A DNA stretch of 64,000 nucleotides. It comes from Myxococcus stipitatus (GTDB taxonomy: Bacteria; Myxococcota; Myxococcia; Myxococcales; Myxococcaceae). Shown here in pieces: positions 1 through 9,154 of this stretch (within the stretch, counting starts at the first letter, position 1; each line of letters opens with the position of its first letter). Both the position numbers and the translations under genes were made by a program. The notes under the pieces were generated by a model. The model searched no databases, had not been told where the DNA came from, and saw only the letters and a program-made list of their open reading frames with translations. The stretch spans positions 6,572,001 through 6,636,000 of the forward strand of contig NZ_CP102770.1 of assembly GCF_038561935.1 (NCBI RefSeq), written 5' to 3'.

Positions 1-1120
1 CCGACCCGAAGAAACGCCCAGGCCCCTGAACCCACACCTCCACGCGCACCACCCCCTCCCCCGTCAGCTCCACGGACGTCCCATCCGGCCCCAGCCGCCC
101 CGCGCCCCACACCTCCACGCGCACCCGCTCCGGGTCCGGGATGCCCGGGACATGCACCTCGAGCACGTCTCCGACACGGGCCTCCCGACGCTCGGCGTCC
201 ACTCCGTCCAGCAGGAAGCCCTCGGGCTCCCCCAGGGCCCTGAACGCGCAGACGGCGGATCCACCCCGCAGCGCCCCGGTCACGAGCGCGGCCGCCGCCT
301 TCGCATCCTCGGGCAGCGGCAAGGGCGCCTGGGCCGGCGGCAGGTACATCGCGAGGGAGCGAAACACAGACTCGTAGGACGGAAGGCCGTGGGCATCGTG
401 CGCGCAGAAGGCGAGCTTCGATGCATCTCCCGACAGCTCCATGAAGCGCGCTCCCGGTCCCGGCTCCGGCGCGACGAGCACCATCACCCCGTGCATCGGG
501 TTCGCCAGATAGGCGCCCACGGCGGGCAGCAATCGGCTCACCGGGTGACTCATCGCATGGCGGAAGAACGTGTCCGCCGAGTACAGCTCGAAGCCCTTCG
601 CCTCCTGCGCGCTCGACTCGTCCGTCCACGGATTGTGACGCTGCACCGGATGCGCGAGGACGGTCATGCCTCCCGCCTCGTGGACCGCTCGCACGGCGTC
701 GCTCGCGGGCATCCATCGCCGCATGCCCTCCAGCGGACGCGCCATGCCGAAGGCCACCAGGTGCCCCGCGGATGTGGAGATCTCCACCCCTGGAACCAGG
801 AGGACCCCATCGACCCACGTGGGCGAGGGAGGAGTGAAGTCGTTGTGGTCGGTCAGCACCACGAAGTCGAGGCCCGCCGCCTTCGCCGCGCGTGCCACCG
901 CCAGGGGACTGCCGTGCCCATCCGAGCGCGTGGTGTGGACATGAAACGCTCCTCGCGCCCACTTCGGCTGGCCCTCCTTCGGGAGGACCACCGGGTACTC
1001 CGTCAGCGACGCCGGCACGGTGAAGAAACCGCAGATGCCCAGCACCAACAGGACGAGCCCCAACACCGCTCGCACACCCTTGCCCACGGCCTTCCGGAGC
1101 CCTCCCGCTGTCTGCTTCAC
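1..1120 (-). CDS. PHP-domain metal-dependent phosphoesterase-like protein (3' end beyond window)
   Basis: Open reading frame on the minus strand that starts at a GTG (1120-1118), about 8 bases after a GAGG ribosome site, and runs off the window edge after about 373 codons. Residues 13-35 form an N-terminal membrane anchor. The PHP metal-binding motifs follow: HVHTTRSDG with H60 and H62, TDHND at about 90-94, LAHP in the middle and CAHDAHG later. This is the CehA/McbA-like branch of the PHP superfamily, whose members hydrolyse phosphate or carbamate esters. The substrate cannot be told. It lies 82 bases downstream of the ABC exporter gene and could be co-transcribed with it. The C-terminus is missing only because of the window boundary. 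Confidence 0.8.
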   Translation of the reverse strand, partial: MKQTAGGLRKAVGKGVRAVLGLVLLVLGICGFFTVPASLTEYPVVLPKEGQPKWARGAFHVHTTRSDGHGSPLAVARAAKAAGLDFVVLTDHNDFTPPSPTWVDGVLLVPGVEISTSAGHLVAFGMARPLEGMRRWMPASDAVRAVHEAGGMTVLAHPVQRHNPWTDESSAQEAKGFELYSADTFFRHAMSHPVSRLLPAVGAYLANPMHGVMVLVAPEPGPGARFMELSGDASKLAFCAHDAHGLPSYESVFRSLAMYLPPAQAPLPLPEDAKAAAALVTGALRGGSAVCAFRALGEPEGFLLDGVDAERREARVGDVLEVHVPGIPDPERVRVEVWGAGRLGPDGTSVELTGEGVVRVEVWVQGPGRFFGS

Positions 1121-1202
1121 AGGTCCATTCCTCGCATCTCGAAACCGAGGCGGACCTTACGAAGCATCGGGCCCGATGTCCGGGCTGACGTCCTCTCGAG
1201 CC

Positions 1203-2987
1203 TCACGCCGCACCTCGCTCGGCGGAGCCCTCCGTCTGCATCCGCCACAGCGCCGCGTAGCGACCGCCCTTCTGGAGCAGCTCCGCGTGACTGCCGCTCT
1301 CCACCGCCTTGCCCGCCTCCATGACATGGAGCACGTCCGCGTTCACCACGGTGGACAACCGGTGCGCGATGACCAGCGCCGTTCGCCCCGGCAACACCAT
1401 CGCCAGCGCGGCCTGCACCTCGCGCTCGCTCTCCGGGTCCAGGCTGCTCGTCGCCTCGTCCAACACCAGGACCTGGGCGCGCGCCAGCACCGCTCTCGCG
1501 ATGCACAACCGCTGACGCTGACCACCGCTCAACGTCACGCCTCGCTCGCCGATACGGGTGTCGTAGCCCTGGGGCAGCGCTCGGATGAAGCCGTCCGCGT
1601 TCGCCACCTTCGCCGCCGCCTCGACCTCTTCACGCGTCGCGTCCGGCCGCGCATAGCGCAGGTTCTCCAGCACCGACCCCTGGAACAACAGCGGCTCCTG
1701 CGTCACCAGCGCGAACTGCTGGCGAAGGCTCTCGGCCGTGTACCGGTCCACGTCCACTCCATCCAACGTCATCCGGCCCGACTGGGGACGCTCGAAGCGC
1801 AGGAGCAGCGACGTCACCGTGCTCTTGCCTCCTCCGCTTCCTCCCACCAGTGCCGTCACCTGCCCCGCCTTCAACTCCAACGTCACCCCGTCCAGCGCCT
1901 GGCGCTCGCCATACGCGAAGCGCACATCCTCCAGGCGCAGCGCGTGCGACAACGGCGGAGCCGGCACCGCGTCCGGCGCATCCTCCACCGGGTGCTTCAA
2001 GTCCAGGAGCGCGAACAACCGCTCACCCGCCGCCCCCGCCTGCATCGCGAACTGCGTCACCCGGCCCAGGTCCTTCACCGGCTGGTACACCAGGATGACC
2101 GCGGTCAGCAGCGAGAGCAGCGCCTCCGGCTCCATCAGCCGCGTGCTCGCCGCGAAGGCCAACGCTCCCGCCAACGCCGCGGCCGCGAGGACTTCCATCA
2201 CCCCCGGCACCGCACCTCGGGCCCAGGCCGCGCCCACCACGGCATCCTCATGCGCCTTCGCGTGCGACGCGAACCGCGCCAGCTCCGCCTCCTGCCCGTT
2301 GAAGGCCTGAATCGTCCGAAGCCCGCCCAGCCCCTCGTGGAGCTGGCCCGCCAGGTGCCCCAGCTGCGTCTGGCCCTCGCGCGTCCCCTTCAACACCTTG
2401 CGCGTCAACTGGGACGCGGGCAGCGCCGCGAGCGGAATCACCACCAGCATCAGCCCGCCCAGCAGCGGACTCATCGACAGCGCCACTCCCGCCAGGATGA
2501 GCACCTGGAGGCTGTCACGCAGGTACGAGCCCACCGTGTACATCGCCGCCGTCTCCACCGCGGTGACGTCCGCCGAGAAGCGGCTGAGCAGGTCTCCCTG
2601 ACGCTCCCTCGCGAGCTGCGCGGGCGACAGCGACGTGAGCTTCAAGAAGAGCTCCCGCCGCACGTCCTTCACCACCCGCTGCGCGAACAGGCCCATGAAG
2701 TAGAACTGGCCCAGGTACCCCACGCCCTTCACCGCGCCCACCACCACCATCACCAGCGGGAAGCCCCAGAGCGCCGCGTCGCGCGGCAGGTCCCCGAGCC
2801 ATGGCACCCGGTTCGCGCCGGCGAAGCCCTCCTCGCCTCCCGACAGCAGGAAGCGCAGCGCGGGGCCCGTGAGGTACGCGTACGCCCCCGTCGTCAGCCC
2901 CACCAACGCCATGCATACGAATGCCACCACGAGCACCGCCACATGCGGGCGCGTGTAGCGCAACAGTCGCCAGAGTGTCCGCCGCAT
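1203..2987 (-). CDS. MsbA-type ABC exporter, fused permease and ATPase (594 aa)
   Basis: Half-transporter with an N-terminal six-helix ABC exporter membrane domain (about residues 15-310) and a C-terminal ATPase. Visible motifs are Walker A GGSGGGKST, signature LSGGQRQRL, Walker B VLVLDEATSSLD and an H-loop AHRLST. Length and domain order match MsbA and related lipid or multidrug exporters, which work as homodimers in the inner membrane. Nearby lipid A genes (lpxB at 4936 and the lpx run at 9188-12353) make lipid A or lipid flipping attractive, but that is inference from context; family members also export drugs or peptides. Its start lies 4 bases after the stop of the upstream J-domain gene, so the two are probably co-transcribed. 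Confidence 0.88.
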   Translation of the reverse strand: MRRTLWRLLRYTRPHVAVLVVAFVCMALVGLTTGAYAYLTGPALRFLLSGGEEGFAGANRVPWLGDLPRDAALWGFPLVMVVVGAVKGVGYLGQFYFMGLFAQRVVKDVRRELFLKLTSLSPAQLARERQGDLLSRFSADVTAVETAAMYTVGSYLRDSLQVLILAGVALSMSPLLGGLMLVVIPLAALPASQLTRKVLKGTREGQTQLGHLAGQLHEGLGGLRTIQAFNGQEAELARFASHAKAHEDAVVGAAWARGAVPGVMEVLAAAALAGALAFAASTRLMEPEALLSLLTAVILVYQPVKDLGRVTQFAMQAGAAGERLFALLDLKHPVEDAPDAVPAPPLSHALRLEDVRFAYGERQALDGVTLELKAGQVTALVGGSGGGKSTVTSLLLRFERPQSGRMTLDGVDVDRYTAESLRQQFALVTQEPLLFQGSVLENLRYARPDATREEVEAAAKVANADGFIRALPQGYDTRIGERGVTLSGGQRQRLCIARAVLARAQVLVLDEATSSLDPESEREVQAALAMVLPGRTALVIAHRLSTVVNADVLHVMEAGKAVESGSHAELLQKGGRYAALWRMQTEGSAERGAA

Positions 2988-2991
2988 TTCC

Positions 2992-4875
2992 CTACCGTCC
3001 CACCTTGCGCAGCGCCGCCTTCGCGAGCTGTGAGTACGGGTTGTACTCCAGCACCTTCAGCAGCTTCTTCCGCGCCAGCGGCGCGTCCCCCAGGTCCATG
3101 TCGATGATGGCCGCGATGATGTGCAGCCGCTCCACATACGGCCCCAAGGACAAGGCCTTCTTCAACACCTTCTGCGCCTTCTGTGCACGCTGAACCAGCG
3201 GGCCGCCCGCTCCCTGGTACGTCGCCCAGGCAAGGAAGGCGTAGTACTCCGGCTCGCTGGGGTTGAGCGACACCGACTCCTCGAAGGCCTTCATCGCCGT
3301 CACGAAGTCGCGCCGCTTCAGCGAGGACTCGCCCCGGCGCAGCGCAATCTCCGCGTCCACCACCACCGCCGTGTTGCGCCCGACGTCCAGCTTGCTGAAC
3401 AGGTACTGGAGATACGCCTTGCGCTTCTCCTCCACGCTCAGCACCCGGTACGACGCGGACAGCTTCTCCTGCACCGAGTCCAACAAGTCCCGCAGGTCCG
3501 AGAGGTCGAACTCCGCATACGTGTCCGGATGGAAGCGCATCGCCGTCTCGTGGTACGCGCGCTCCACCGCCTCCGCGTCCGCGGCGATATCCAGTCCCAG
3601 GCTGCCGAAGTAGCTCCGGGTGATGATGCGCACGGCCTCCTCGCGCAGCGACGCCGCCGTCTCCACCGGCAGCGACTTGCGCTTGCGAGGCCCAATCCGG
3701 TCCGGCACCACCACCGCCGACAGCATGTCCGTCCCCGTCGCCACCGGCGTCGCGGAGAACGTCACCCCGCCCGTCAGCTTGAGGAACCACAGCAGCGAGT
3801 ACGCCGCGCGCAGCTCGCCACGCCCGTGCGCCAACAACTCCTTCAAGACGATGCGGCCATTGACCTGCATCGCGATCTTGATGTCGTCCGTGTCCAGCGC
3901 CATCGCCTGCATGTCGCGGCCGAACTCCGGCGAGCGGACCGGGTACTCGCCCAGGTGCGCTCGAAGCGACGCCGCCATCACCTTCAGCGGGAAGCCCTTG
4001 CGCGCGCCCTCCAGCACCTGCGCCAGCGGCGGCAGGTCCACCGAGGCCACCTCCGACGTGTACTCGTCGCCGGAGTAGAAGGCGTAGCGGCCCTCGCGCA
4101 TCCCGAGCACTCGCGCCAGCTTGTCTCGCGTGTAGTCGCGCAGCAGCTGCGAGAGCTCCTCGCCCACCGCCTCCACACCCGCGTCCGCCAGCGCCGCGCC
4201 GATGCGCAACCCGGAGGCCAGCGCCTCCACCACCCGCGCCTCCTGCGCCGGCGTGGCCAGCTTGCGCTCCACCAGGTAGCGCGGCAGCGAGTCCTCCTTC
4301 GCCGTCGAGTCGAAGTTCACCGGCCCGCCGCGCAGGAAGTACACCCGCCGGCTCAGCCCCCGGTGCGCCACCACCAGCACACCGTCCCGCCGCAGCCGGT
4401 AGATGGAGTGCAGGAGGCCGGGCAACGGATAGCCCTTCAGCTCGCCACTGTTCACCGCCGGACGCGACAGCGTGGCCGCAAGCCCCGTCAGCGGCACGGC
4501 CTGCGCCGCGCGCACCAGCGACTCCAGCCGAGGCACCAGCTCGCCCGGCTTGAGCGGGTCCGCCACGTAGGCGTTCACCTTGAGGTCCAGCACGGAGCCC
4601 ACGCCCCGCGCCCGGCCCAGGTGCCCCTTGTCGATGGCGACGATGGGCACTCGCGCCCCCTGGCTGTGGCCTCGGATGTGGTGGACCACGTGCGCGCCGT
4701 CCAGGCGAGGCAGGTCCACCGACAGCACCATCACATCCGGGTTGTCCGCCGCGAAATGCTCCAGCACCGCGATGGGGTCATTCACCGCGCGCACGGAATA
4801 CCCGGCCTGGGAGAGCAGGCCCCTCAGGTGTTCGAGCGTGGGAGGATGGCTCTCGGCGAGCAGAAGCGTCTTCAA
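2992..4875 (-). CDS. Pseudo-receiver / DUF4388 / J-domain / TPR protein (627 aa)
   Basis: Multidomain cytoplasmic protein. Residues 1-125 have the fold pattern of a response-regulator receiver, but the phospho-acceptor position is Ser52 (VLSVDLP), the acidic pair is reduced to Ala-Glu (7-8), and the conserved Lys is Asp106. It should therefore be unable to take a conventional phosphoryl group. Residues about 145-390 hold DUF4388-type sequence, 425-490 a J-domain-like helix pair with the HPD tripeptide at 449-451, and 510-627 TPR-like helices. The family is typical of myxobacteria; I know of no established function. It is divergently transcribed from lpxB with only 60 bases between the starts. 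Confidence 0.8.
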   Translation of the reverse strand: MKTLLLAESHPPTLEHLRGLLSQAGYSVRAVNDPIAVLEHFAADNPDVMVLSVDLPRLDGAHVVHHIRGHSQGARVPIVAIDKGHLGRARGVGSVLDLKVNAYVADPLKPGELVPRLESLVRAAQAVPLTGLAATLSRPAVNSGELKGYPLPGLLHSIYRLRRDGVLVVAHRGLSRRVYFLRGGPVNFDSTAKEDSLPRYLVERKLATPAQEARVVEALASGLRIGAALADAGVEAVGEELSQLLRDYTRDKLARVLGMREGRYAFYSGDEYTSEVASVDLPPLAQVLEGARKGFPLKVMAASLRAHLGEYPVRSPEFGRDMQAMALDTDDIKIAMQVNGRIVLKELLAHGRGELRAAYSLLWFLKLTGGVTFSATPVATGTDMLSAVVVPDRIGPRKRKSLPVETAASLREEAVRIITRSYFGSLGLDIAADAEAVERAYHETAMRFHPDTYAEFDLSDLRDLLDSVQEKLSASYRVLSVEEKRKAYLQYLFSKLDVGRNTAVVVDAEIALRRGESSLKRRDFVTAMKAFEESVSLNPSEPEYYAFLAWATYQGAGGPLVQRAQKAQKVLKKALSLGPYVERLHIIAAIIDMDLGDAPLARKKLLKVLEYNPYSQLAKAALRKVGR

Positions 4876-4935
4876 GGGTAGCGCAGTCTACACCTTCACC
4901 CGGGCTTGCATCAGGGTACGATGCGCCCCCTTCTC

Positions 4936-6087
4936 ATGACGCCACCGCCCCGCATTCTCGTCGTGGCCGGCGAGGCCTCTGGCGATTCGCACGCCGCCGA
5001 CCTCGTCGCAGCCCTGCAGGCCCGCCGCCCGGACCTCACCTTCTTCGGCATGGGGGGCTCGCGACTGGCCGCCACCGGCGTCGAGCTGCTCTTCGACGCG
5101 CGCGAAGTGTCCGTCATGGGCATCACCGAGGTGCTCCCTCGCATCCCGCGAATCCTTCAAATCATGAAGGGGCTGTCCCAGGCCGCCGCGGAGCGCCGCC
5201 CCGTGGCCGCCATCCTCGTCGACATCCCGGACTTCAACCTGCGCCTGGCCAAGAAGCTCAAGGCCCTGGGAATCCCCGTCGCCTATTACATCTCGCCCAT
5301 GATCTGGGCCTGGCGCCGAGGCCGGGTCCACACCATCAAGCGGCTGGTGGACCGGATGCTCTGCATCCTCCCCTTCGAGGAGGACTTCTACCGCGAGGCC
5401 GGCGTGAGCGCCCGCTACGTGGGCAGCCCCGTCGTGGAGCAGATTCCCGCACCCGACAGCCCTCTCGCGTTCCGGACCCAGTTGGGGCTCAAGCCGGATG
5501 CCCCCACCCTGGCGCTGCTCCCGGGCAGCCGCATGAGCGAGATTCGCCGGCTCCTTCCCACCATGGTGGACACGGCCAAGACGTTGTCCGCTGAACGCCC
5601 CGGCCTCCAGGTCGTCGTCCCCGTGGCCCCCACCATCCCCCGGGAGGAGGTCGTCTCCCGCTTCGAGGGCAGCGGCGTGACGCCCGTCCTCATCGAGGGC
5701 CGGGCGCCCGAGGTCGTCGGCGCCAGCGACGCCGCCGTGGTCGCCTCGGGGACAGCCGCGTTGGAAGCCGGACTGATGCAGCGTCCGCTCGTCGTCATCT
5801 ACCGCGTCTCGCTCATCACGTACTGGGTGGGGCGGATGATGCTGAAGGTGGCCTTCGTGTCACTCGTCAACCTGCTGGCCGGCCGGCGCGTGGTGCCGGA
5901 GTTGATCCAGGGGGAGGCCACCCCCGAGCGCATCGCGGAGGAGGTCCGCCGGGTGTGGACCCCAGGAACCCCGCGAGACGAGATGCTCAAGGGCCTGGCG
6001 GAGGTCCGGGGGCGGCTGGGCGAGTCAGGGGCCGCCGCCCGGGCGGCGGAGTCGGTCATGGAGCTACTGCCCCCGCGCGCCATTTAG
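4936..6087 (+). CDS. lpxB: Lipid-A-disaccharide synthase (383 aa)
   Basis: GT19 glycosyltransferase that joins UDP-2,3-diacylglucosamine to lipid X to form the lipid A disaccharide at the inner face of the inner membrane. The start at 4936 (MTPPPRILVVAGEASGD) aligns with the family N-terminus. In-frame ATGs at 4906 and 4921 would add 10 or 5 residues; 4921 has an AGGG a few bases upstream, so it cannot be excluded. Recognisable conserved blocks are VAGEASGDSHAADLV, FFGMGGSRL, VAYYISPMIWAWRRGRV, LPFEEDFYREAGV, LLPGSRMSEI and VASGTAALEAGL. Its substrate comes from LpxI, encoded at 9188-10012. A glycosyltransferase gene follows after 17 bases. Confidence 0.95.
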   Translation: MTPPPRILVVAGEASGDSHAADLVAALQARRPDLTFFGMGGSRLAATGVELLFDAREVSVMGITEVLPRIPRILQIMKGLSQAAAERRPVAAILVDIPDFNLRLAKKLKALGIPVAYYISPMIWAWRRGRVHTIKRLVDRMLCILPFEEDFYREAGVSARYVGSPVVEQIPAPDSPLAFRTQLGLKPDAPTLALLPGSRMSEIRRLLPTMVDTAKTLSAERPGLQVVVPVAPTIPREEVVSRFEGSGVTPVLIEGRAPEVVGASDAAVVASGTAALEAGLMQRPLVVIYRVSLITYWVGRMMLKVAFVSLVNLLAGRRVVPELIQGEATPERIAEEVRRVWTPGTPRDEMLKGLAEVRGRLGESGAAARAAESVMELLPPRAI

Positions 6088-6104
6088 GGTATGTCCGCCC
6101 GGCC

Positions 6105-6809
6105 ATGAACCCTGCGCTGGTCTGCATCCCCACCTACAACGAGCGGGAGAACATCGAGGCCATCACCCTGGCGGTGCTCAGGGCCGACCCGCGCGTCGAT
6201 ATCCTCATCGTCGACGACAACTCGCCCGACGGCACGGGGCAGCTCGCCGATGCACTCGCGGCCCAGGACTCCCGGGTGCGCGTGCTGCATCGCGAGAAGA
6301 AGGAAGGCCTGGGGCGCGCGTACCTGGCGGCGTTCCGGTGGGCCTTGGAGCAGGGCTACGCGTACATCATGGAGATGGACGCCGACTTCAGCCATGACCC
6401 GCGCTACCTGTCGGGCATGCTGGACGCGGCCGAGGCGGGTTCGGACCTGGTGCTCGGCTCGCGCTATGTCACGGGCGGCGGCACGGTGAACTGGGGCGTC
6501 GGTCGGCAGGTCATCAGCCGGGGCGGCAGCCTGTATGCCCGGACAATCCTGGGCGTGGGCGTGCGCGACTTGACTGGTGGCTTCAAGTGCTTCCACCGGC
6601 GGGTGCTGGAGTCCATCGACCTGGATGCCGTACACAGCACCGGGTACGCATTCCAGATAGAGCTCACCTACCGCACGCTCAAGCGCGGCTTCACCGTGCG
6701 CGAGGTCCCCATCATCTTCGAGGACCGCCGGGTGGGACACTCCAAGATGAACAAGAAGATTTTCGCCGAGGCGCTCACCATGGTGTGGAAGCTTCGCCTC
6801 ACGGTGTAG
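6105..6809 (+). CDS. GT2 polyprenol monophosphomannose synthase-like glycosyltransferase (234 aa)
   Basis: Soluble GT-A fold glycosyltransferase of the dolichol-phosphate mannosyltransferase (DPM1) group. Motifs seen are CIPTYNERENI near the N-terminus, VDDNSPDGT, EMDADFSHDP (metal-binding DxD) and RRVGHSKMN toward the C-terminus. At 234 residues it lacks the C-terminal transmembrane part found in longer homologues. These enzymes make polyprenyl-phosphate sugars used for lipoprotein or envelope glycosylation. The start is ATG 6105; an ATG at 6091 runs into a stop after five codons. It follows lpxB by 17 bases and precedes the MarC gene by 16, so the three probably form an operon. Confidence 0.88.
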   Translation: MNPALVCIPTYNERENIEAITLAVLRADPRVDILIVDDNSPDGTGQLADALAAQDSRVRVLHREKKEGLGRAYLAAFRWALEQGYAYIMEMDADFSHDPRYLSGMLDAAEAGSDLVLGSRYVTGGGTVNWGVGRQVISRGGSLYARTILGVGVRDLTGGFKCFHRRVLESIDLDAVHSTGYAFQIELTYRTLKRGFTVREVPIIFEDRRVGHSKMNKKIFAEALTMVWKLRLTV

Positions 6810-6825
6810 CCCGGAAGGTCGTGCG

Positions 6826-7455
6826 GTGATGACGGTCTACCTGACGCAATTCCTGGTGGCCTTGCCGGCCATCTTCTTCGTGGTGGACCCCATCGGGGTG
6901 GTGCCCTTGTTCCTGGCGATGACGGCCGGGGACACGAAGGAGAAGGTCCGCAGCACGGCCCTGCGCGCCTGTCTGGTGGCCGGCGGGCTGATGACCTTCT
7001 TCGCCCTGTTCGGCACCGTCATCTTCAAGGTGTTCGGCGTGTCGCTGGGCGCCTTCCGCGTGGCGGGCGGCATCCTGCTGCTGATGACGGCGCTCGACAT
7101 GCTCCGGGCCCGGCCCTCCGAGACACGCACCACGCCCACCGAGGAGCGTGAGGGCGCGGTGAAGGAAGACGTGGCCATCGTCCCGCTGGCCATCCCGCTG
7201 CTGGCGGGCCCCGGTGGCATCGCCACCGCCATGGTGCTGGTGGCCCGAGGCAACTCGATGACGGGCACCCTGCCGGTGCTCGCCGCCATCATCCTCACCT
7301 TCGTCGCCAGCTACTTCATCCTGCGCGCCTCGGGCCTCGTGCAGCGGGTGCTGCGTCAGTCCGGCGTCGCCATCGTCGAGCGGGTGATGGGCCTCATCCT
7401 CGCCGCCATCGCCGTGCAGTTCATGGCCGACGGCGCCAAGGAGCTCCTGAAGTAG
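6826..7455 (+). CDS. MarC family integral membrane protein (209 aa)
   Basis: Six-helix inner-membrane protein of the MarC/UPF0056 family. Family features are the N-terminal helix with FFVVDPIGVVPLFL, and VPLAIPLLAGPGGIATAMVL in the middle. The transported substrate of MarC proteins is not established. Start is GTG 6826 or the adjacent ATG 6829; GGAAGG at 6812-6817 fits either. The last codon ends one base before the stop of the convergent lipoprotein gene, leaving no room for a separate terminator between them. Confidence 0.88.
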   Translation: MMTVYLTQFLVALPAIFFVVDPIGVVPLFLAMTAGDTKEKVRSTALRACLVAGGLMTFFALFGTVIFKVFGVSLGAFRVAGGILLLMTALDMLRARPSETRTTPTEEREGAVKEDVAIVPLAIPLLAGPGGIATAMVLVARGNSMTGTLPVLAAIILTFVASYFILRASGLVQRVLRQSGVAIVERVMGLILAAIAVQFMADGAKELLK

Positions 7456-7456
7456 C

Positions 7457-7918
7457 TCAGGTGCCGGCGACCCAGGCGGGCCCCGCGCGGCGGAGTGTCC
7501 CCTGGGGCTGGCCCTCCAGCGTGAGCTCGTCGGGTCCCGAGCGGCGCGCGTCGTAGGCATAGCCGCCCTCCTGGACCTCCTGGAGGTACACCACCACCGC
7601 GTCCAGCACCGACTCCTGGACGACCTTGAAGGTGGCGTCGCCGCAGTGGGGCTCATCCCCTTCGAAGAAGCGCTCCAGCATGGCCTGCTCGGGCCGGCGG
7701 ACGTACACCCTCACCGGCGTGGGCTCGTTGCGGCCCAGGGAGGCAATCTCCTCCACCATCCGGGAGGGCGTGGGTTCCTTCAGCACGGATTGAACCAGGC
7801 TGCACTTGTCCGCCTCCACCTCCCGCCGCTCCGCGAGCGGCGCTTGATGCGCGCAGCCCGCCCCCGCCAGGAGCGCGACACCCATCGCGCCCCAGGCCCA
7901 CCGCTGGAATCGGTCCAT
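7457..7918 (-). CDS. Predicted lipoprotein of unknown function (153 aa)
   Basis: The N-terminus is a basic stretch, a hydrophobic run and a lipobox-like LAGAGC, so export and lipidation at Cys are likely. The start at 7918 is chosen because AGGAGG lies five bases upstream; an in-frame ATG at 7939 lies before that ribosome site. The mature part is mostly soluble, with an EEIASLGRNEPTPVRVYVRRPEQ segment cut short here as a descriptive landmark only, plus two further Cys. I recognise no family. It sits 28 bases downstream of the OmpA-family gene and is probably co-expressed as an envelope pair. Confidence 0.7.
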   Translation of the reverse strand: MDRFQRWAWGAMGVALLAGAGCAHQAPLAERREVEADKCSLVQSVLKEPTPSRMVEEIASLGRNEPTPVRVYVRRPEQAMLERFFEGDEPHCGDATFKVVQESVLDAVVVYLQEVQEGGYAYDARRSGPDELTLEGQPQGTLRRAGPAWVAGT

Positions 7919-7946
7919 CCCTGCCTCCTCACGCTTCATCCGCCCG

Positions 7947-8972
7947 CTACAGCTTCCTCCACCGCGGCGAGAAGGGTGCTCGAGGCAGCACCGGGTCCTC
8001 CACCGCGATGATGTATTCGGCCCGGCGGTTGCCCGCTTCCGCCGTCTCGTCCGGAGTCCGCACGGCTGGCGACTCCTCACCCAATCCCTCGTAGAAGATG
8101 GGGACCTTCAACCCGCGCTGACGGAAGGCCGCGGCGAGACTCCGCGCCCGCTTGAGCGACAGCTCCCGGTTGTCCTTCGAGTCTCCCACCGTGTCCGTGT
8201 GCCCGAGCACGAAGAGGCGAACCGCCGCGAAGCGTCCGTATTTCGCAAGCGCCTCCGCAATCAACGCATGGCTCCTGTCCAGCTTGCCTCGCTCGGCGGC
8301 GGGAATGTCCGCGCGCCCCGAGGCGAAGCCCACCTCTTCATGGGGAATGTCCACGCGCCACGGGAAGAGGTCGACACCCGTGTAGAAGTCCGATGTGTCG
8401 AAGGCCCGGAGGGAAATCTTCATCACCCGGCCCTCGGCGGGTGGCCAGCTCACTCCGAGCGGCGTGCCCGCTGGCTCGCCCTTGAAGGGCACCTCGCCCT
8501 CGAAGGCCTTCTTCCCCGTGTCCATCAGCACGGTGAGCTCCACGCGGCCCGCGGGACGCGAGAGCAGGAAGGTGAGCTTGCGCCCCGCGACGTCCACGTC
8601 CTCCGGACGCACCTCCAACCGCAGCGGCCCGTTGAGCTCCGTGTCGAAGGACAGCGGCATGCTGGCTGCCTCGGCGTCGGGGAAGCGCACCACCAGCTCG
8701 CCCTCGTAGTGGAAGCGGCCCTCGGGCTGCTCCAGCTCGATGCGTCGGGTGATGCCTGGCTTCCCCCCGCCCTTCATCTCGACCACCTTCCCGTCCCCGC
8801 GCTTCAGCTTCAGCTCGAAGCCAGCAATCGGCTCGTCGATGTGCACGAGCAATGCCGGGAGCTTCTCGCCCACCGCGGCACGGCCCTCCAGGGACACCCG
8901 GATGGCTTCGGCGAACGCGGGCAGCGGCGACGAGACGGCAAGACACAGCAGCAGGACCAGGCGGGCATTCAT
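7947..8972 (-). CDS. OmpA-family protein with exported N-terminal domain (341 aa)
   Basis: A Sec signal peptide (MNARLVLLLCLAVSSPLPAFA) defines the start at 8972. The C-terminal part (about 220-330) is an OmpA/MotB peptidoglycan-binding domain, with LFVLGHTDTVGD and NRELSLKRARSLAAAF carrying the residues that bind diaminopimelate. The roughly 200-residue N-terminal region is beta-rich and I do not recognise it; it is not an OmpA beta-barrel by eye. The likely role is an exported, cell-wall-bound envelope protein. The small lipoprotein gene follows directly. Confidence 0.82.
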   Translation of the reverse strand: MNARLVLLLCLAVSSPLPAFAEAIRVSLEGRAAVGEKLPALLVHIDEPIAGFELKLKRGDGKVVEMKGGGKPGITRRIELEQPEGRFHYEGELVVRFPDAEAASMPLSFDTELNGPLRLEVRPEDVDVAGRKLTFLLSRPAGRVELTVLMDTGKKAFEGEVPFKGEPAGTPLGVSWPPAEGRVMKISLRAFDTSDFYTGVDLFPWRVDIPHEEVGFASGRADIPAAERGKLDRSHALIAEALAKYGRFAAVRLFVLGHTDTVGDSKDNRELSLKRARSLAAAFRQRGLKVPIFYEGLGEESPAVRTPDETAEAGNRRAEYIIAVEDPVLPRAPFSPRWRKL

Positions 8973-9154
8973 GGCGCGGCGTCGGCCTCCGGCTTCGCGG
9001 GGCATGCGGCGACGGCGCCCCGGCTGGGTGGATTCCACCGCGACAGGGTAGGACGGTGCTCCATGCGAGGAAATGCTTCGCGAACAAGACGCGGCGGCGC
9101 GTGACGACATCCCCCCGCCACGACCCACCTCGCGGGCGGCCGGGGAGACATGCA

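Noticed and set aside
152-1324. 390-codon plus-strand frame opposite the PHP-domain gene
   Set aside because: The minus-strand frame contains clear PHP metal-binding motifs, so the plus frame is its shadow.
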